57,879 nucleotides of DNA from an uncultured beta proteobacterium. GTDB taxonomy: Bacteria > Pseudomonadota > Gammaproteobacteria > Burkholderiales > SG8-41. Of this stretch, positions 41,645 to 51,427 are shown in pieces; position 1 is the first letter of the stretch, and each line of letters starts with the position of its first letter. The translations under genes and the position numbers were made by a program. The notes under the pieces were generated by a model. The model did no database searches, was not told where the DNA came from, and was given only the letters and a program-made list of their open reading frames with translations. The stretch spans positions 1 through 57,879 of the forward strand of contig CAITMU010000033.1 of the NCBI GenBank assembly GCA_903893565.1, read 5' to 3'.

Positions 41645-42743
41645 GTTGAGCGTTCTTTGCAGGCGGCTCAGTGTTTTCACTGGGTGCGTTAGTGGACGCA
41701 CCGTGTTTGGCTGGCCATAAGCCTTTGGGGCGAAGCAGCATCATTACAATCAGCGCCAACCCAAAAAGTAACATTCTAAGATCGGAGGGGTCAACCCAGA
41801 CACGATGCAGTAGTGTCATTTGTAAAGGCCCTGCGTAGCGCAGTATTTCAGGCAATACACTAAGTAGTATGGCCCCTAATACCACACCAGAGACATGACC
41901 CATCCCACCCAATACAACCATACAAAGCACCATAATTGAGTCCGTTAGGGTAAAGCTCTCAGGACTGATAAAGCCTTGGAAGGCGGCGAAAAGGCCTCCG
42001 GCTAACCCACCGAATGAGGCGCCCATAGCAAAGGCAGTTAATTTAATATTGCGGGTATTAAGGCCCATGCAAGCCGCGGCAACTTCATCCTCGCGAATGG
42101 CCATCCAAGCCCGCCCGATTCGCGAGCGTTCTAAGCGCGATGACACAACTAACATGAACATCGTGCAAAATAAAAACACGAAATAGTAATAATGGACCGG
42201 TGCAATTTCAATCCCCCCCCAATGGATGGTTTGTGCCAGAGAGATTGATTGCCATTGTAAGGGATCAATTAGTGTGATGCCTTGGGCCCCATTCGTGATA
42301 TTAACGGGATGGTTTAGATTGTTAAGAAATATACGGATAATTTCTCCAAAACCTAATGTCACAATAGCTAAATAATCGCCGCGTAACTTTAAAGTCGGAG
42401 CCCCTAGCACAATACCAAAAAGGCCCGCTAGGAGTGCGCCTAAGGGCAATACGAACCAAAAGGGCCAATGTAGGCCAAATTGCGGCGAGCACAGTAAGCC
42501 ATAACAATAGGCACCGACAGCAAAAAAAGCGATATAACCAAGATCCAGTAAGCCCGCGTATCCAACCACAATATTTAAGCCGAGCGCTAAAAGTGAAAAA
42601 AGCAAAGCAAAATCAATGATTCTTACCCAAGCGCGACCCAGATATTGATCGAGTAAAAAAGGCAGTGCAAAAAGTACGATACAAAGAATCAGACCCAGTA
42701 ATTTTTTATGGCCCAGGAAATGACATTTTGATACCAATAACAT
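41637..42743 (-). CDS. livM: Branched-chain amino-acid ABC transporter permease LivM
   Basis: An inner-membrane permease of 368 residues with about eight to ten hydrophobic helices. Family motifs include LGLNIVVGYAGLLDLGYIAFFAVGAY near residues 52-77, LRGDYLAIVTLGFGEIIRI, the GRAWMAIREDEVAAACMGLN cytoplasmic loop that contacts the ATPases, and VLGGMGHVSGVVLGA. The C-terminus is a hydrophilic tail rich in Pro, Ala and Asn. Its ATG shares a base with the livH stop, and its own end overlaps livG. Confidence 0.93.
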   Translation of the reverse strand: MLLVSKCHFLGHKKLLGLILCIVLFALPFLLDQYLGRAWVRIIDFALLFSLLALGLNIVVGYAGLLDLGYIAFFAVGAYCYGLLCSPQFGLHWPFWFVLPLGALLAGLFGIVLGAPTLKLRGDYLAIVTLGFGEIIRIFLNNLNHPVNITNGAQGITLIDPLQWQSISLAQTIHWGGIEIAPVHYYYFVFLFCTMFMLVVSSRLERSRIGRAWMAIREDEVAAACMGLNTRNIKLTAFAMGASFGGLAGGLFAAFQGFISPESFTLTDSIMVLCMVVLGGMGHVSGVVLGAILLSVLPEILRYAGPLQMTLLHRVWVDPSDLRMLLFGLALIVMMLLRPKGLWPAKHGASTNAPSENTEPPAKNAQHG

Positions 42744-43663
42744 TAGGCGCGCTCCGTGGTAGCGCGCCCTAAGAGGCCACTGGGACGAAGCATCAACACA
42801 CCGATTAATACAAAGAAAGTGAAAACATCGCGATAATTGCTACCGAATAAACCGCCCGTTAAATCCCCAATATAGCCTGCTGAAAGACTTTCAATTACCC
42901 CGAGTAATAATCCGCCGAGCATGGCGCCGCCAATATGGCCAATGCCACCGAGCACGGCGGCAGTGAAGGCTTTGAGTCCTAGTAAAAAACCCATGAAGTA
43001 ATGGGCTTGTCCATAGTATAAATCGATCATCACACCGGCCACGGCGCCAATGGCGGCGCCGATCGCAAAGGTCAAGGCAATGACACCCGTGGTGTTAACC
43101 CCCATGAGGGTGGCGCTATCGGCATTTTGCTCGGTGGCTTGCATTGCCCGACCGAGCCGTGTGTGTTTAACGAATAGGGCGAGGCTCGCCATGATGAGTA
43201 GCGCCAGTACAAAGATAAAAATTTGTAAGGCGTTGATTTCAACACCTGCCCAAACATATTGAGAGGGCTTGAATAACTCAGGTAAGGCAATATACTGTTT
43301 TCCCCAAATGAGGGCGGCACTATATTGAATCAGCAAAGACACGCCGATGGCTGTGATCAGCGGGGCGAGTCTAGGGGCATGGCGTAAGGGTCGGTAAGCG
43401 ACTCGTTCCAGTAAGAGACCCATCAAGACGCACACCACAATAGCCACCAAGCAAGCGACGAGTAATATGACCCCTATCGGTAGGTGTCCCTCGAGGACTC
43501 CGATCGTGCTCAGGGTTACCATTGCTCCGACCATGACAATGTCGCCATGGGCAAAGTTGATGAGGCCCAGAATGCCGTAGACCATGGTATAGCCCAGCGC
43601 CACCAAGGCATAAATACTGCCCAGTAAAAGCCCGTTGACCATTTGCTGGAGAAAGATGTCCAT
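42743..43663 (-). CDS. livH: Branched-chain amino-acid ABC transporter permease LivH
   Basis: The partner permease (306 residues), largely hydrophobic. Motifs include QQMVNGLLLGSIYALVALGY at the N-terminus, GLINFAHGDIVMVGA near 32-46, RAMQATEQNADSATLMGVN (ATPase-contact loop) and KAFTAAVLGGIGHIGGAMLGG. It pairs with LivM to form the channel. It lies 130 bp downstream of the binding-protein gene, a gap that contains a weak hairpin. Confidence 0.94.
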   Translation of the reverse strand: MDIFLQQMVNGLLLGSIYALVALGYTMVYGILGLINFAHGDIVMVGAMVTLSTIGVLEGHLPIGVILLVACLVAIVVCVLMGLLLERVAYRPLRHAPRLAPLITAIGVSLLIQYSAALIWGKQYIALPELFKPSQYVWAGVEINALQIFIFVLALLIMASLALFVKHTRLGRAMQATEQNADSATLMGVNTTGVIALTFAIGAAIGAVAGVMIDLYYGQAHYFMGFLLGLKAFTAAVLGGIGHIGGAMLGGLLLGVIESLSAGYIGDLTGGLFGSNYRDVFTFFVLIGVLMLRPSGLLGRATTERA

Positions 43664-43734
43664 AGGCTTAAGAATCCCGACTCCTGTGGTAAGGCTTCAG
43701 GGCGCGGACAAAAAAAAGATGGTTTCGTCGCGTT

Positions 43735-43763
43735 AAAAAAGCAAACGAGTCATAGACGCGTTT
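43735..43763 (-). terminator. Weak attenuator between binding protein and livH
   Basis: On the minus strand AAACG pairs with CGTTT (43743-43747 with 43759-43763) and is followed after two bases by six Us (43735-43740). A leaky stop here would give more binding protein than permease, as is common in such operons. The 5-bp A/T-containing stem is weak. Confidence 0.3.
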
Positions 43764-43793
43764 AAAACAATCAGGGTGCTTTTTTAACAAGGA

Positions 43794-44996
43794 TTATTTT
43801 TTTGACTTATCCGGGCTCGCAGCGGGGGTTGGGTTGGTTTCAGGCACAGGTGATTTGCTGTTTTCTAATGCGACCCACTGCCCGCTCTTGACTTGATAAA
43901 TGGTGATAGGGCCATTGACAAGATCCCCCTTCTCATCAAAAGCGATAGGACCGATGATGCCTTGATACTGTGTTTTTTTAATCTCTGGTAAATATTTAGC
44001 TGGGTCGGATGAATTCGCACGTTTCATCGCCTCGACCAACACCATCACCGCATCATAGCCCATGGGAGCAAAGAGCTGGACTTCGGTCTTGTATTTGGCC
44101 TGATATTGGGTGAGGAAGGCAGGTCCGCCGGGCATTTTTTCTTTGGGTAACCCGGGAATAGAGGCAAAGCTGCCCTCGGCTGCGGAACCAGCCAGTTTAA
44201 TGAAATTCGGGGTTTGCATACCATCACCGCCCATCAAGGCGGCTTTGATGCCTAGCTCAACCATTTGTTTTTTCATCGGACCGGCCTGAGGATCAATACC
44301 GCCGAACATGATGAGATCGGCGTTCTTACCCTTGATTTTAGTCAGAATGGCTTTGAAGTCCGTGTCCTTATCGGTCGTGTGTTCGCGGGCGACGACCTTG
44401 GCACCTGCAGCGGTGACGGTTGCCTCAAAATTGTCAGCTAAGCCCTGACCATAGGAGGTGCTGTCATCGATGATGGCAATGGCATGAGCGTGTAATTGAT
44501 CCAATGCGAAATGAGCCAAGGCAGGACCTTGCTGTCCGTCATGGGCCACGACGCGAAACGTGGTTTTATACCCTTTGAGAGTGTAGTCAGGATTGGTGGA
44601 AGCCGGTGAGATTTGAGGAATGCCGGCATCGGCATAAATTTTAGAGGCGGGAATCGATGCGCCAGAATTAAAATGCCCTACGACGCCGACGACTTTGGCA
44701 TCGACGAGTTTTTGAGCTACGGTTGTGGCTTTGGTGGCGTTGGCTTCATCATCTTCTGCCGCCAGCTCCAGCTTGACGGGTTTGTCGGCAAGGCGAAGTC
44801 CGGTTTGATTCACCGCTTCGATCGCTAATTCGACACCATTGCGAATATCAATACCGATATGAGCCTGGGCCCCGGTCAGCGGAGAGGCACTTCCAATTTT
44901 AATGATGTGGGTGTCGTTAGACTTTTGACCGCAAGCGGATAAAAAAACGGTCAGGCTTAGGCACAAAACTATATTCTTTAAATCAAAACGCAACAT
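43794..44996 (-). CDS. livK: Branched-chain amino-acid-binding lipoprotein
   Basis: The substrate-binding protein of the importer (400 residues). It has a lipobox LSAC with the acylated cysteine at residue 22, so it is membrane-anchored rather than free in the periplasm. The mature part begins IKIGSASPLTGAQAHIGIDI, typical of Leu/Ile/Val-binding proteins, with conserved SPAS(T) (ISPASTNPDY) and DDSTSYGQGLA segments. The C-terminus has a Pro/Ser-rich tail (about 20 residues) unlike E. coli LivJ/LivK. It is the promoter-proximal gene, with a TGAGGA ribosome site. Confidence 0.92.
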   Translation of the reverse strand: MLRFDLKNIVLCLSLTVFLSACGQKSNDTHIIKIGSASPLTGAQAHIGIDIRNGVELAIEAVNQTGLRLADKPVKLELAAEDDEANATKATTVAQKLVDAKVVGVVGHFNSGASIPASKIYADAGIPQISPASTNPDYTLKGYKTTFRVVAHDGQQGPALAHFALDQLHAHAIAIIDDSTSYGQGLADNFEATVTAAGAKVVAREHTTDKDTDFKAILTKIKGKNADLIMFGGIDPQAGPMKKQMVELGIKAALMGGDGMQTPNFIKLAGSAAEGSFASIPGLPKEKMPGGPAFLTQYQAKYKTEVQLFAPMGYDAVMVLVEAMKRANSSDPAKYLPEIKKTQYQGIIGPIAFDEKGDLVNGPITIYQVKSGQWVALENSKSPVPETNPTPAASPDKSKK

Positions 44997-45034
44997 AAAA
45001 AAATCCTCATAGTGTGCATGCAGTTGTGCAAAAG

Positions 45035-45063
45035 ATTATCTGCGCCAGTCACTAGGTTGTCAA
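45035..45063 (-). promoter_or_regulatory. Near-consensus sigma70 promoter of the liv operon
   Basis: On the minus strand TTGACA (45058-45063) and GATAAT (45035-45040) are spaced by exactly 17 bp: a perfect -35 and 5 of 6 at -10. Transcription would start near 45028, about 30 nt before the binding-protein ATG at 44996. This is the clearest promoter in the window. Confidence 0.8.
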
Positions 45064-45099
45064 TGTCGTTGCTTGAGCCCGCAGGAGGCTAGTCCGAAC

Positions 45100-45111
45100 C
45101 CTATTAATAGG
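45100..45111. promoter_or_regulatory. 12-bp palindrome upstream of the liv promoter
   Basis: CCTATTAATAGG is a perfect palindrome centred about 43 bp upstream of the -35 element of the liv promoter. The position suits an activator or Lrp-type regulator, but no regulator is identified. The rest of the 351-bp gap 44997-45347 holds only the promoter and the ilvD terminator. Confidence 0.35.
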
Positions 45112-45230
45112 AGGGATTCTTCCCTTCGCTTAGGGCCACTTAATCAGGCGGGCTCGTCAATTGCGGCAAGTAAATAAAGCTCTCATAGTGAGGTGTTAAT
45201 GCGTAGCCCGATTTTTACTTAAAAACAATA

Positions 45231-45258
45231 TAAAGCGCCCCTTCAATCGAAAGGGGCG
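45231..45258 (-). terminator. Probable terminator of ilvD
   Basis: An 8-bp perfect stem (CGCCCCTT at 45236-45243 with AAGGGGCG at 45251-45258, loop of 7) lies about 90 bp downstream of the ilvD stop. On the minus strand it runs into CTTTATATTGTTTTT. A further C-run/G-run pairing lies between it and the gene. Confidence 0.55.
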
Positions 45259-45347
45259 GCAAGTCGGCATAGTCTACCCCACCCCCTTAAGTTGCCGGTC
45301 ATTCGATCAACGGGGGGGCTTTTTTTGGGGGCAGCGTAAAGGCGCGT

Positions 45348-47036
45348 TTAATCGGTGACCGCACCCCGACTCGCGCTGGAAACGCTATTCATGAATTTTG
45401 CCAGAGCACCGCGGGTATAGCGAGGCTTGGGTTGCTTCCAGCGTTTTTTTCGAGCCGCAATTTCTTTGGCCGATACATTCATTCTGATACTTAACGTGGA
45501 GGCATCAATGGTGATGGAGTCGCCTTCTTCCACCAGCGCTATCGGCCCTCCGACATAGGCTTCGGGACTGACATGACCGACGACCATTCCCCATGTTCCC
45601 CCTGAAAAACGCCCATCAGTGATTAAGCCCACGGTCTCTCCTAGTCCCTGACCAATCAGTGCGCCAGTGGGCGCTAGCATCTCTTGCATCCCGGGTCCCC
45701 CTTTGGGGCCTTCGTAGCGGATGACCACGACATCACCATGGTGAATTTTTCGGGCCATGATGGCTTTCATACAATCTCGTTCAGAATCAAAAACCCGTGC
45801 CGGACCCGTGATGGTCGTTGATTTTAGGCCGGTGATTTTGGCCACACAGCCTTCGGGGGATAAATTGCCTTTCAAAATGGCCAGATGGCCTTGTGCATAA
45901 AGAGGGTTATCCCATTGACGAATGACGTCCTGGTCTTTTCGGGGGCGAGTGGGTATTTTAGCTAAAGCTTGCGCTAGCGTCTGTCCACTGATGGTCATGC
46001 AATCTCCATGGAGTAGGCCTTGAGCCAAGAGCATTTTAAGCACTTGAGGAACCCCCCCCGCCCGATGAAAATCGACGGCCACGTAACGCCCCGAAGGCTT
46101 AAGATCACATAAGACGGGTACTTTGCGCCGTACCCGCTCAAAGTCATCAATGGTCCATTTGACTTCTGCGGCATGAGCAATCGCTAGGTAATGTAAAACC
46201 GCATTGGTTGAGCCCCCAGTGGCCATGATCAGGGAGACGGCATTCTCAATTGACTTACGAGTCACAATATCGCGTGGCTTGATATTTTTTTTGATAGCAT
46301 TAACTAATAAAAGTGCTGAATGTTCGGCAGAGTCGGCTTTTTCAGGGTCCGGCGAGGCCATTTGTGAGGACCCTAAAGCACTCATGCCCAACGCTTCAAA
46401 GGAGCTGGACATAGTGTTTGCGGTATACATCCCGCCACAGGCCCCGACGCTAGGGCAGGCATTTTTTTCAATGCCAACGAAATCTTCACGACTCATTTTT
46501 CCGGCACTGAACGCCCCGACGGCTTCAAAGGCACTGACGATGGTTAGATCCACCCCTTTCCATCGGCCCGGTTTAATCGTGCCCCCATAGACATAAATAC
46601 CAGGGATATTCATTCTTAGCATGGCGATCATGCCACCGGGCATGTTTTTATCACAGCCTCCGCACACCAGCACCCCGTCCATGGCCTGACCATTGACTGC
46701 CGTTTCAATGCAATCGGCAATGACTTCTCGCGAAACCAGAGAGTACTTCATGGCTTCAGTCCCCATCCCAATACCATCCGTAATGGTGGGGACGCCAAAC
46801 ACTTGCGGCATAGCGCCAGCTTGTTTGAGGGCTTGCATGGCCCGATCTACGAGGGGCTGAATGCCGGCATTGCAAGGATTCATGGTCGAGTGGCCATTGG
46901 CAACACCCACAATCGGCTTTACGAAGTCTTTGTCGCCAAAGCCAACGGCACGCAACATCGCTCTGTTAGGGGAGCGCGAATCTCCAGCGGTGATCAGTTG
47001 ACTGCGACGGTTTAAGGGTTTTTTACTTGCGGGCAT
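45348..47036 (-). CDS. ilvD: Dihydroxy-acid dehydratase
   Basis: IlvD dehydrates dihydroxy acids to the 2-oxo acid precursors of valine, isoleucine, leucine and pantothenate. The 562-residue protein has iron-sulphur cysteines at Cys55 (NPCNAG), Cys128 ([10 protein letters not shown]) and Cys200 ([12 protein letters not shown]), the pattern of the [2Fe-2S]-type enzymes. Its C-terminus includes [28 protein letters not shown] ribosome site precedes ATG 47036. It is divergent from lgt and next to the liv importer, so both synthesis and uptake of branched-chain residues sit here. Confidence 0.95.
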   Translation of the reverse strand: MPASKKPLNRRSQLITAGDSRSPNRAMLRAVGFGDKDFVKPIVGVANGHSTMNPCNAGIQPLVDRAMQALKQAGAMPQVFGVPTITDGIGMGTEAMKYSLVSREVIADCIETAVNGQAMDGVLVCGGCDKNMPGGMIAMLRMNIPGIYVYGGTIKPGRWKGVDLTIVSAFEAVGAFSAGKMSREDFVGIEKNACPSVGACGGMYTANTMSSSFEALGMSALGSSQMASPDPEKADSAEHSALLLVNAIKKNIKPRDIVTRKSIENAVSLIMATGGSTNAVLHYLAIAHAAEVKWTIDDFERVRRKVPVLCDLKPSGRYVAVDFHRAGGVPQVLKMLLAQGLLHGDCMTISGQTLAQALAKIPTRPRKDQDVIRQWDNPLYAQGHLAILKGNLSPEGCVAKITGLKSTTITGPARVFDSERDCMKAIMARKIHHGDVVVIRYEGPKGGPGMQEMLAPTGALIGQGLGETVGLITDGRFSGGTWGMVVGHVSPEAYVGGPIALVEEGDSITIDASTLSIRMNVSAKEIAARKKRWKQPKPRYTRGALAKFMNSVSSASRGAVTD

Positions 47037-47108
47037 TGAGTCTCTCCACTTAAAAAAGGCTACTATAATAGGCCATTATGATTTTAACTCATCCTATCCA
47101 GGCTTCCC

Positions 47109-47903
47109 ATGCTCATTCATCCTAACTTTGATCCTGTGGCATTGCACTGGGGGCCTTTGTTGATCCGATGGTACGGTTTAATGTATTTGCTAGGATTTGG
47201 CATGGTGTGGTGGTTTGGTCGACTTCGGATGAGGACGAATCCTTCGAACTCTTGGACATTGAAAGGGCTAGAGGATGTGATGTTCTATGGCATTTTAGGT
47301 GTTGTCATAGGTGGACGCTTAGGTTATGTAATTTTTTATAAGTTAACGGATTATATACAAGCACCGCTTAAAATTTTTTATGTGTGGGAAGGCGGTATGT
47401 CCTTTCATGGTGGCTTTTTAGGAGTGCTAGTGGCCTTGATGTGGTTTGCCCATCAACACAAAAAACATTGGATGGATATCACCGATTTTATTGCCCCTAT
47501 GGTTCCTTTAGGGTTGGCGGCAGGGCGGTTGGGCAATTTCATTAATGCTGAATTATGGGGCAGAGTCACCGATGTGCCTTGGGCGATGATTTTCCCACAG
47601 GTCGACAGGCAACCCAGGCACCCTTCTCAACTGTATCAGTTGGCGTTGGAAGGGCTACTGCTTTTTTTTATTCTGTGGTGGTTTTCTGCCAAACCTCGCC
47701 CGCGGGCCGCTGTGTCCGCCTTGTTTTTAATCGGTTATGGAGGGTTTCGATTTATTGCAGAGTATTTTCGTGAGCCCGACGGTTATCTCGGTCTATTGAT
47801 GATGAATTGGTCGATGGGACAGTGGTTATCATGGCCAATGGTGGTCGCGGGCGTTTTAATGATGCGATGGGCTTATCGGAATAAGCCGTCTCAGGTCGGT
47901 TAG
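47109..47903 (+). CDS. lgt: Prolipoprotein diacylglyceryl transferase
   Basis: Lgt attaches diacylglycerol to the lipobox cysteine of prolipoproteins, such as PilP and the Liv binding protein here. The 264-residue inner-membrane protein has about seven hydrophobic helices. It carries [12 protein letters not shown] near the start, MSFHGGFLG near residue 98, the signature [14 protein letters not shown] near 140-153, and [12 protein letters not shown] near the C-terminus. A perfect TATAAT (47064-47069) lies 40 bp upstream, without a good -35. It converges on the Bug receptor gene across 28 bp. Confidence 0.95.
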   Translation: MLIHPNFDPVALHWGPLLIRWYGLMYLLGFGMVWWFGRLRMRTNPSNSWTLKGLEDVMFYGILGVVIGGRLGYVIFYKLTDYIQAPLKIFYVWEGGMSFHGGFLGVLVALMWFAHQHKKHWMDITDFIAPMVPLGLAAGRLGNFINAELWGRVTDVPWAMIFPQVDRQPRHPSQLYQLALEGLLLFFILWWFSAKPRPRAAVSALFLIGYGGFRFIAEYFREPDGYLGLLMMNWSMGQWLSWPMVVAGVLMMRWAYRNKPSQVG

Positions 47904-47931
47904 CCCACCCCGAAGAGGGGGCGTATTTTAA

Positions 47932-48924
47932 TCACTCCGCTATAATGCCCATCGATTGAGTCAGTTTTTTATTCAAAGCAAACTCTTCCTCAGTCAGTTT
48001 TGCAAGCTCCTGCGGAGTAGAGCCGACGAGTTCGAGTCCTTGAGAATCAAATTTTTGGTGTATTACAGGATCTTTACCGGCTTTAACGACTTCATTTTGT
48101 ATTTTTGTAATCAGTCCAGGGGCGGTAGAGCCTGGCACCCAAAGTCCATACCACCCCACGTAGCGGTAGCCCTTAATGCCGGCCTCGGCAAGGGTCATGA
48201 TATCGGGCATTTTTGACCACCGTTTGTCAGAGGAGATCGCTAAAACTCTTAAGCGCCCGGCTTTGACCAAAGGCAGCCCTGAGGCGACAGCTGGAAATCC
48301 TAACTCGATTTGGCCAGAAATAATGTCGGTCAATGCGGCAGGAACACCGGTGTAATGAATCGGTGTCATTTTGACTTTGCTAAGATAGTTCATCAGTTCA
48401 GCGGCCATTTGCATGGCACTTCCTAGGCCAGCAGTACCAAACTTGAGTGAACCGGGATTGGCTTTTGCAAGGCTAATGAGGTTGCTGACCGATTTGACCG
48501 GTAGGCTTGGATTAATCACGAGAAGGTAGCCAAAATTCTTAGCCAAAATAGATACCGGCGCTAAGTCTTTGAGGGGATCATAAGGCAGGTTTTTATTGAA
48601 AAAGGGATAGGCTGCATGGGCGGCCGTGTTTAATAAGAGGGTATAGCCATCGGGTAAGGCTTTGGCCACTAAAGCTGAACCAATTGCACCCCCACCCCCA
48701 CCGTGATTTTCCAGTAAGACGCGCTGGCCTACATTGAGTCCTATTTTTTCACCTAAAATTCGAGCCACCACATCAGGGGCGGCCCCAGCAGCGTAGGGCA
48801 CAACGAGGCGAATATATCGATTGGGATAATCGTCGGTCGATGAGGCGACAGAAGGCTGTGCTAAGACCGGAGCCAATGAGAAAAAAAGACCAATGAATAA
48901 GCCAATGCGAACAACAGCACTCAT
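47932..48924 (-). CDS. Tripartite tricarboxylate transporter receptor (Bug family)
   Basis: A periplasmic solute-binding protein of the Bug/TctC family, greatly expanded in Burkholderiales. The 330-residue precursor has a signal peptide ending LAPVLAQ near residue 22, then YPNRYIRLVVPYAAGAAPDVVARILG, the family's ligand-loop region, and NPGSLKFGTAGLGSAMQMAAEL. I chose ATG 48924, preceded by GGAG; an in-frame ATG 21 codons upstream would put a charged stretch before the signal peptide. No membrane subunits are nearby, so it is an orphan receptor whose ligand is unknown. Confidence 0.9.
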   Translation of the reverse strand: MSAVVRIGLFIGLFFSLAPVLAQPSVASSTDDYPNRYIRLVVPYAAGAAPDVVARILGEKIGLNVGQRVLLENHGGGGGAIGSALVAKALPDGYTLLLNTAAHAAYPFFNKNLPYDPLKDLAPVSILAKNFGYLLVINPSLPVKSVSNLISLAKANPGSLKFGTAGLGSAMQMAAELMNYLSKVKMTPIHYTGVPAALTDIISGQIELGFPAVASGLPLVKAGRLRVLAISSDKRWSKMPDIMTLAEAGIKGYRYVGWYGLWVPGSTAPGLITKIQNEVVKAGKDPVIHQKFDSQGLELVGSTPQELAKLTEEEFALNKKLTQSMGIIAE

Positions 48925-49163
48925 AATAAATCTCCGTAAAAACCGTAATAAAGGGTTATGCCAATGGGTGGCGGCCCCCACTTTCATTGTTATTGTTAGG
49001 CATTCTAAGTGTAGGCAACGGGCCGCTAAAACGTAACTTAAGCGCTCAGCAGGGTTGTCGTCAACCTCTGATTTTTTGTCTATGTAATAATAGGCTGAAG
49101 GTTTTTACGTTACGAGCCCCAGTGGGCTTGCTTTAGCGAAATGCAGGAATCAATCCGAGGGAG

Positions 49164-49994
49164 TTGCCTTTGTCAACGAAGGGGTCAGAAGAAACGTGCC
49201 AGTGGCAAAAGCAAGGTGCGGTTCATGTGAGCCGTGAGGGAGTTGTGGCCACTGTTAGCTTGGAAAACACTGAGAAATTAAATGCGTTGAGTGTTTGGAT
49301 GTGGATTGAATTGGCGCGAGTGGTGCACGCCTTGTCGCAGGATTTAACCCTCCGATGTGTAGTGTTGCGGGGAGCTGGCCAAAGCGCTTTTGCTGCGGGG
49401 GCCGATATCGCTGAATTTGCTAGTGTTCGTCAAACGCGCGAACAGGGCATGATCTATCATCAGGAATATGTATCAGGGGCATTAAAGGCTTTGGCACAGT
49501 GCCCTCATCCGGTTGTGGCCATGATTTATGGCCCTTGCGTGGGCGGGGGTTTGGAATTGGCTTCTCAGTGTGATTTGCGTTTAGCTGCCACCAGCGCCCG
49601 GTTTGGGGTGCCGATTAATCGATTGGGTTTTTCGATTGCGTTGGATGAATTAACCTCGGTATTGCCGATTGTTGGAGAGACAAACCTAAGAGAGCTTTTG
49701 CTAGAAGGACGGGTGTGGGATGCTGCTGAAGCGTTTGATAAAGGGTTGGTCTGTAAAGTGGTGCCCGATGACCAGTTAGCTCAGGTAGTCAGCGACTGTG
49801 TGCGACGCATTGTTGAGGGGGCGCCCTTGGTGGCGCGTTGGCACAAAAAAATGATACGTCGTCTGTCCTCCCCGGTGAAGCCAATCGGGGAAAAAGACCG
49901 GCAGGCGAGTTTTGATTATTTTGATACGCAGGATTTTATATTAGGATACGAGGCTTTTATGAAAAAACAAAAGCCCCAATTTCAAGGCCGCTAG
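49164..49994 (+). CDS. Crotonase-family (enoyl-CoA hydratase/isomerase-like) protein
   Basis: A 276-residue crotonase-fold enzyme acting on an acyl-CoA of unknown structure. The oxyanion-hole segments are AFAAGADIAEF near residue 80 and GPCVGGGLELASQCD near 122-136. The first catalytic Glu of enoyl-CoA hydratases (in FGxPE) is replaced by Ile (FGVPINRLGF), while the second acidic position (RELLLEG) is kept. Hydratase activity is therefore doubtful. The start is TTG 49164 or, better spaced from the GAGGG site, TTG 49170. It is followed by a CaiB gene on the same strand. Confidence 0.85.
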   Translation: MPLSTKGSEETCQWQKQGAVHVSREGVVATVSLENTEKLNALSVWMWIELARVVHALSQDLTLRCVVLRGAGQSAFAAGADIAEFASVRQTREQGMIYHQEYVSGALKALAQCPHPVVAMIYGPCVGGGLELASQCDLRLAATSARFGVPINRLGFSIALDELTSVLPIVGETNLRELLLEGRVWDAAEAFDKGLVCKVVPDDQLAQVVSDCVRRIVEGAPLVARWHKKMIRRLSSPVKPIGEKDRQASFDYFDTQDFILGYEAFMKKQKPQFQGR

Positions 49995-50147
49995 GCATTG
50001 TGGTGTGACGCGAGGTTTAAGCGTAATGCCCAGATCTGTCAACGCAGTCATTTTTCATGATCGATGGGGGTCGGTAGAAAATCAAGACAAAGGCTGGTGC
50101 TTTATTCGTGTTGGAAGTTTAATTTTTAGTTAGTTAAAGGAAAAATC

Positions 50148-51371
50148 ATGGCAGGACCGTTATCTCATATCAAAGTATTGGATTTATCAAGAGTACTAGC
50201 AGGGCCGTGGACCGCGCAAAATCTAGCTGATTTGGGCGCCGAGGTCATCAAGGTTGAGCGCCCAGGCAAAGGGGACGACTCCAGGGCCTATGCTCCCCCC
50301 TATTTAAAAGATGAAGCGGGTCAACAAACTGAGGAGTCCGCCTATTTTTGTGCGGCCAACCGAGGCAAGAAATCGATTACGGTTAATTTAAGCAAAGCCG
50401 AAGGCCAGCAATTGGTGCGCGAACTGGCAACGCATTGCGATGTATTGGTTGAAAATTACAAAGTAGGGGATCTAGCCCGATATGGGTTGGGTTATGAGGA
50501 TTTAAAAAAATTGAATCCTGGATTGATTTATTGTTCGGTCACCGGTTTTGGTCAAACGGGTCCTTACAAAGATCGTCCAGGGTATGATTTTATGGCGCAA
50601 GGCATGGGGGGCCTGATGAGTGTGACAGGCGAACCCGATAGCGTGGCAGGTGGGGGACCTCAGCGTGTGGGGATCCCGATTATTGACATGACAACCGGCA
50701 TGTATGCCACGATTGCCATCTGTGCCGCGTTGGCTCACCGAGCCGTGAGTGGGCAGGGTCAATGGATTGATGTGGCATTGTTGGATACGTGCGTGGCTTT
50801 TTTAGCCAATCAGGCAATGAATTACTTTGCTACGGGAACCTCGCCCACACGGATTGGAAATGCGCATCCGAATATCGTTCCTTATCAGACGTTCAAAACG
50901 CAAGACGGTGCGGTCATTCTCGCTTGCGGCAACGATAATTTATTCGTTAAATTCTGTGAGGCGGCTGGATGCGCCCATTTGGTGAAGGACCCCCAATTCG
51001 CGACCAATGCCGATCGGGTAAAAAATCGTGTGCAAATCACAGAAATCCTTAATCAAATTTTTCTTCAGCGTCCCACGCAGGCATGGGTGGCGTTGCTCGA
51101 TAAGGCGGGAGTGGCTAATGGACCGATTAATACGATTGAGGAGGTCTTTCGAGAGCCACAGGTTTTAGCTCGGGGTATGAAGATTGAATTACCTCATGCG
51201 GCCGCTGGCAAAGTGACTTTGGTGGCGAGTCCGATGCGGTTTTCTGAGACACCGATTCATCATGAAATGCCCCCGCCCACCTTGGGAGAGCATACGGATG
51301 AGATTTTGCGGCAAGTGTTGAAAAAGACCGATAGTGAGGTTATTCAGTTGCGTCAGCAGGGCGTTGTTTAA
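50148..51371 (+). CDS. CaiB/BaiF family CoA-transferase (first copy)
   Basis: A family III CoA-transferase of 407 residues that moves CoA between acids through an aspartyl-CoA thioester. The N-terminus has GPLSHIKVLDLSRVLAGPW and GAEVIKVERPGKGDDSR. The probable catalytic Asp is in VGIPIIDMTTGMYAT near residue 186. The C-terminal domain is complete. The ATG follows an AAAGGA ribosome site at good distance. It is 153 bp from the crotonase gene, same strand, and converges on a second family member. Substrates cannot be deduced. Confidence 0.93.
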   Translation: MAGPLSHIKVLDLSRVLAGPWTAQNLADLGAEVIKVERPGKGDDSRAYAPPYLKDEAGQQTEESAYFCAANRGKKSITVNLSKAEGQQLVRELATHCDVLVENYKVGDLARYGLGYEDLKKLNPGLIYCSVTGFGQTGPYKDRPGYDFMAQGMGGLMSVTGEPDSVAGGGPQRVGIPIIDMTTGMYATIAICAALAHRAVSGQGQWIDVALLDTCVAFLANQAMNYFATGTSPTRIGNAHPNIVPYQTFKTQDGAVILACGNDNLFVKFCEAAGCAHLVKDPQFATNADRVKNRVQITEILNQIFLQRPTQAWVALLDKAGVANGPINTIEEVFREPQVLARGMKIELPHAAAGKVTLVASPMRFSETPIHHEMPPPTLGEHTDEILRQVLKKTDSEVIQLRQQGVV

Positions 51372-51388
51372 TCGTCGAAGCTAAGGCT

Positions 51389-51414
51389 GAGCCCATGGTT
51401 GGCCCATGGTGCTC
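51389..51414. terminator. Hairpin between the convergent CaiB genes
   Basis: GAGC-CCATGG (51389-51398) pairs with CCATGG-T-GCTC (51404-51414): 10 bp interrupted by one bulged base, with a 5-base loop. Lying 18 bp after one stop and 14 bp from the other, it can serve both directions. No U-run is present on either strand. Confidence 0.45.
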
Positions 51415-51427
51415 AACTGAAAGGTTC

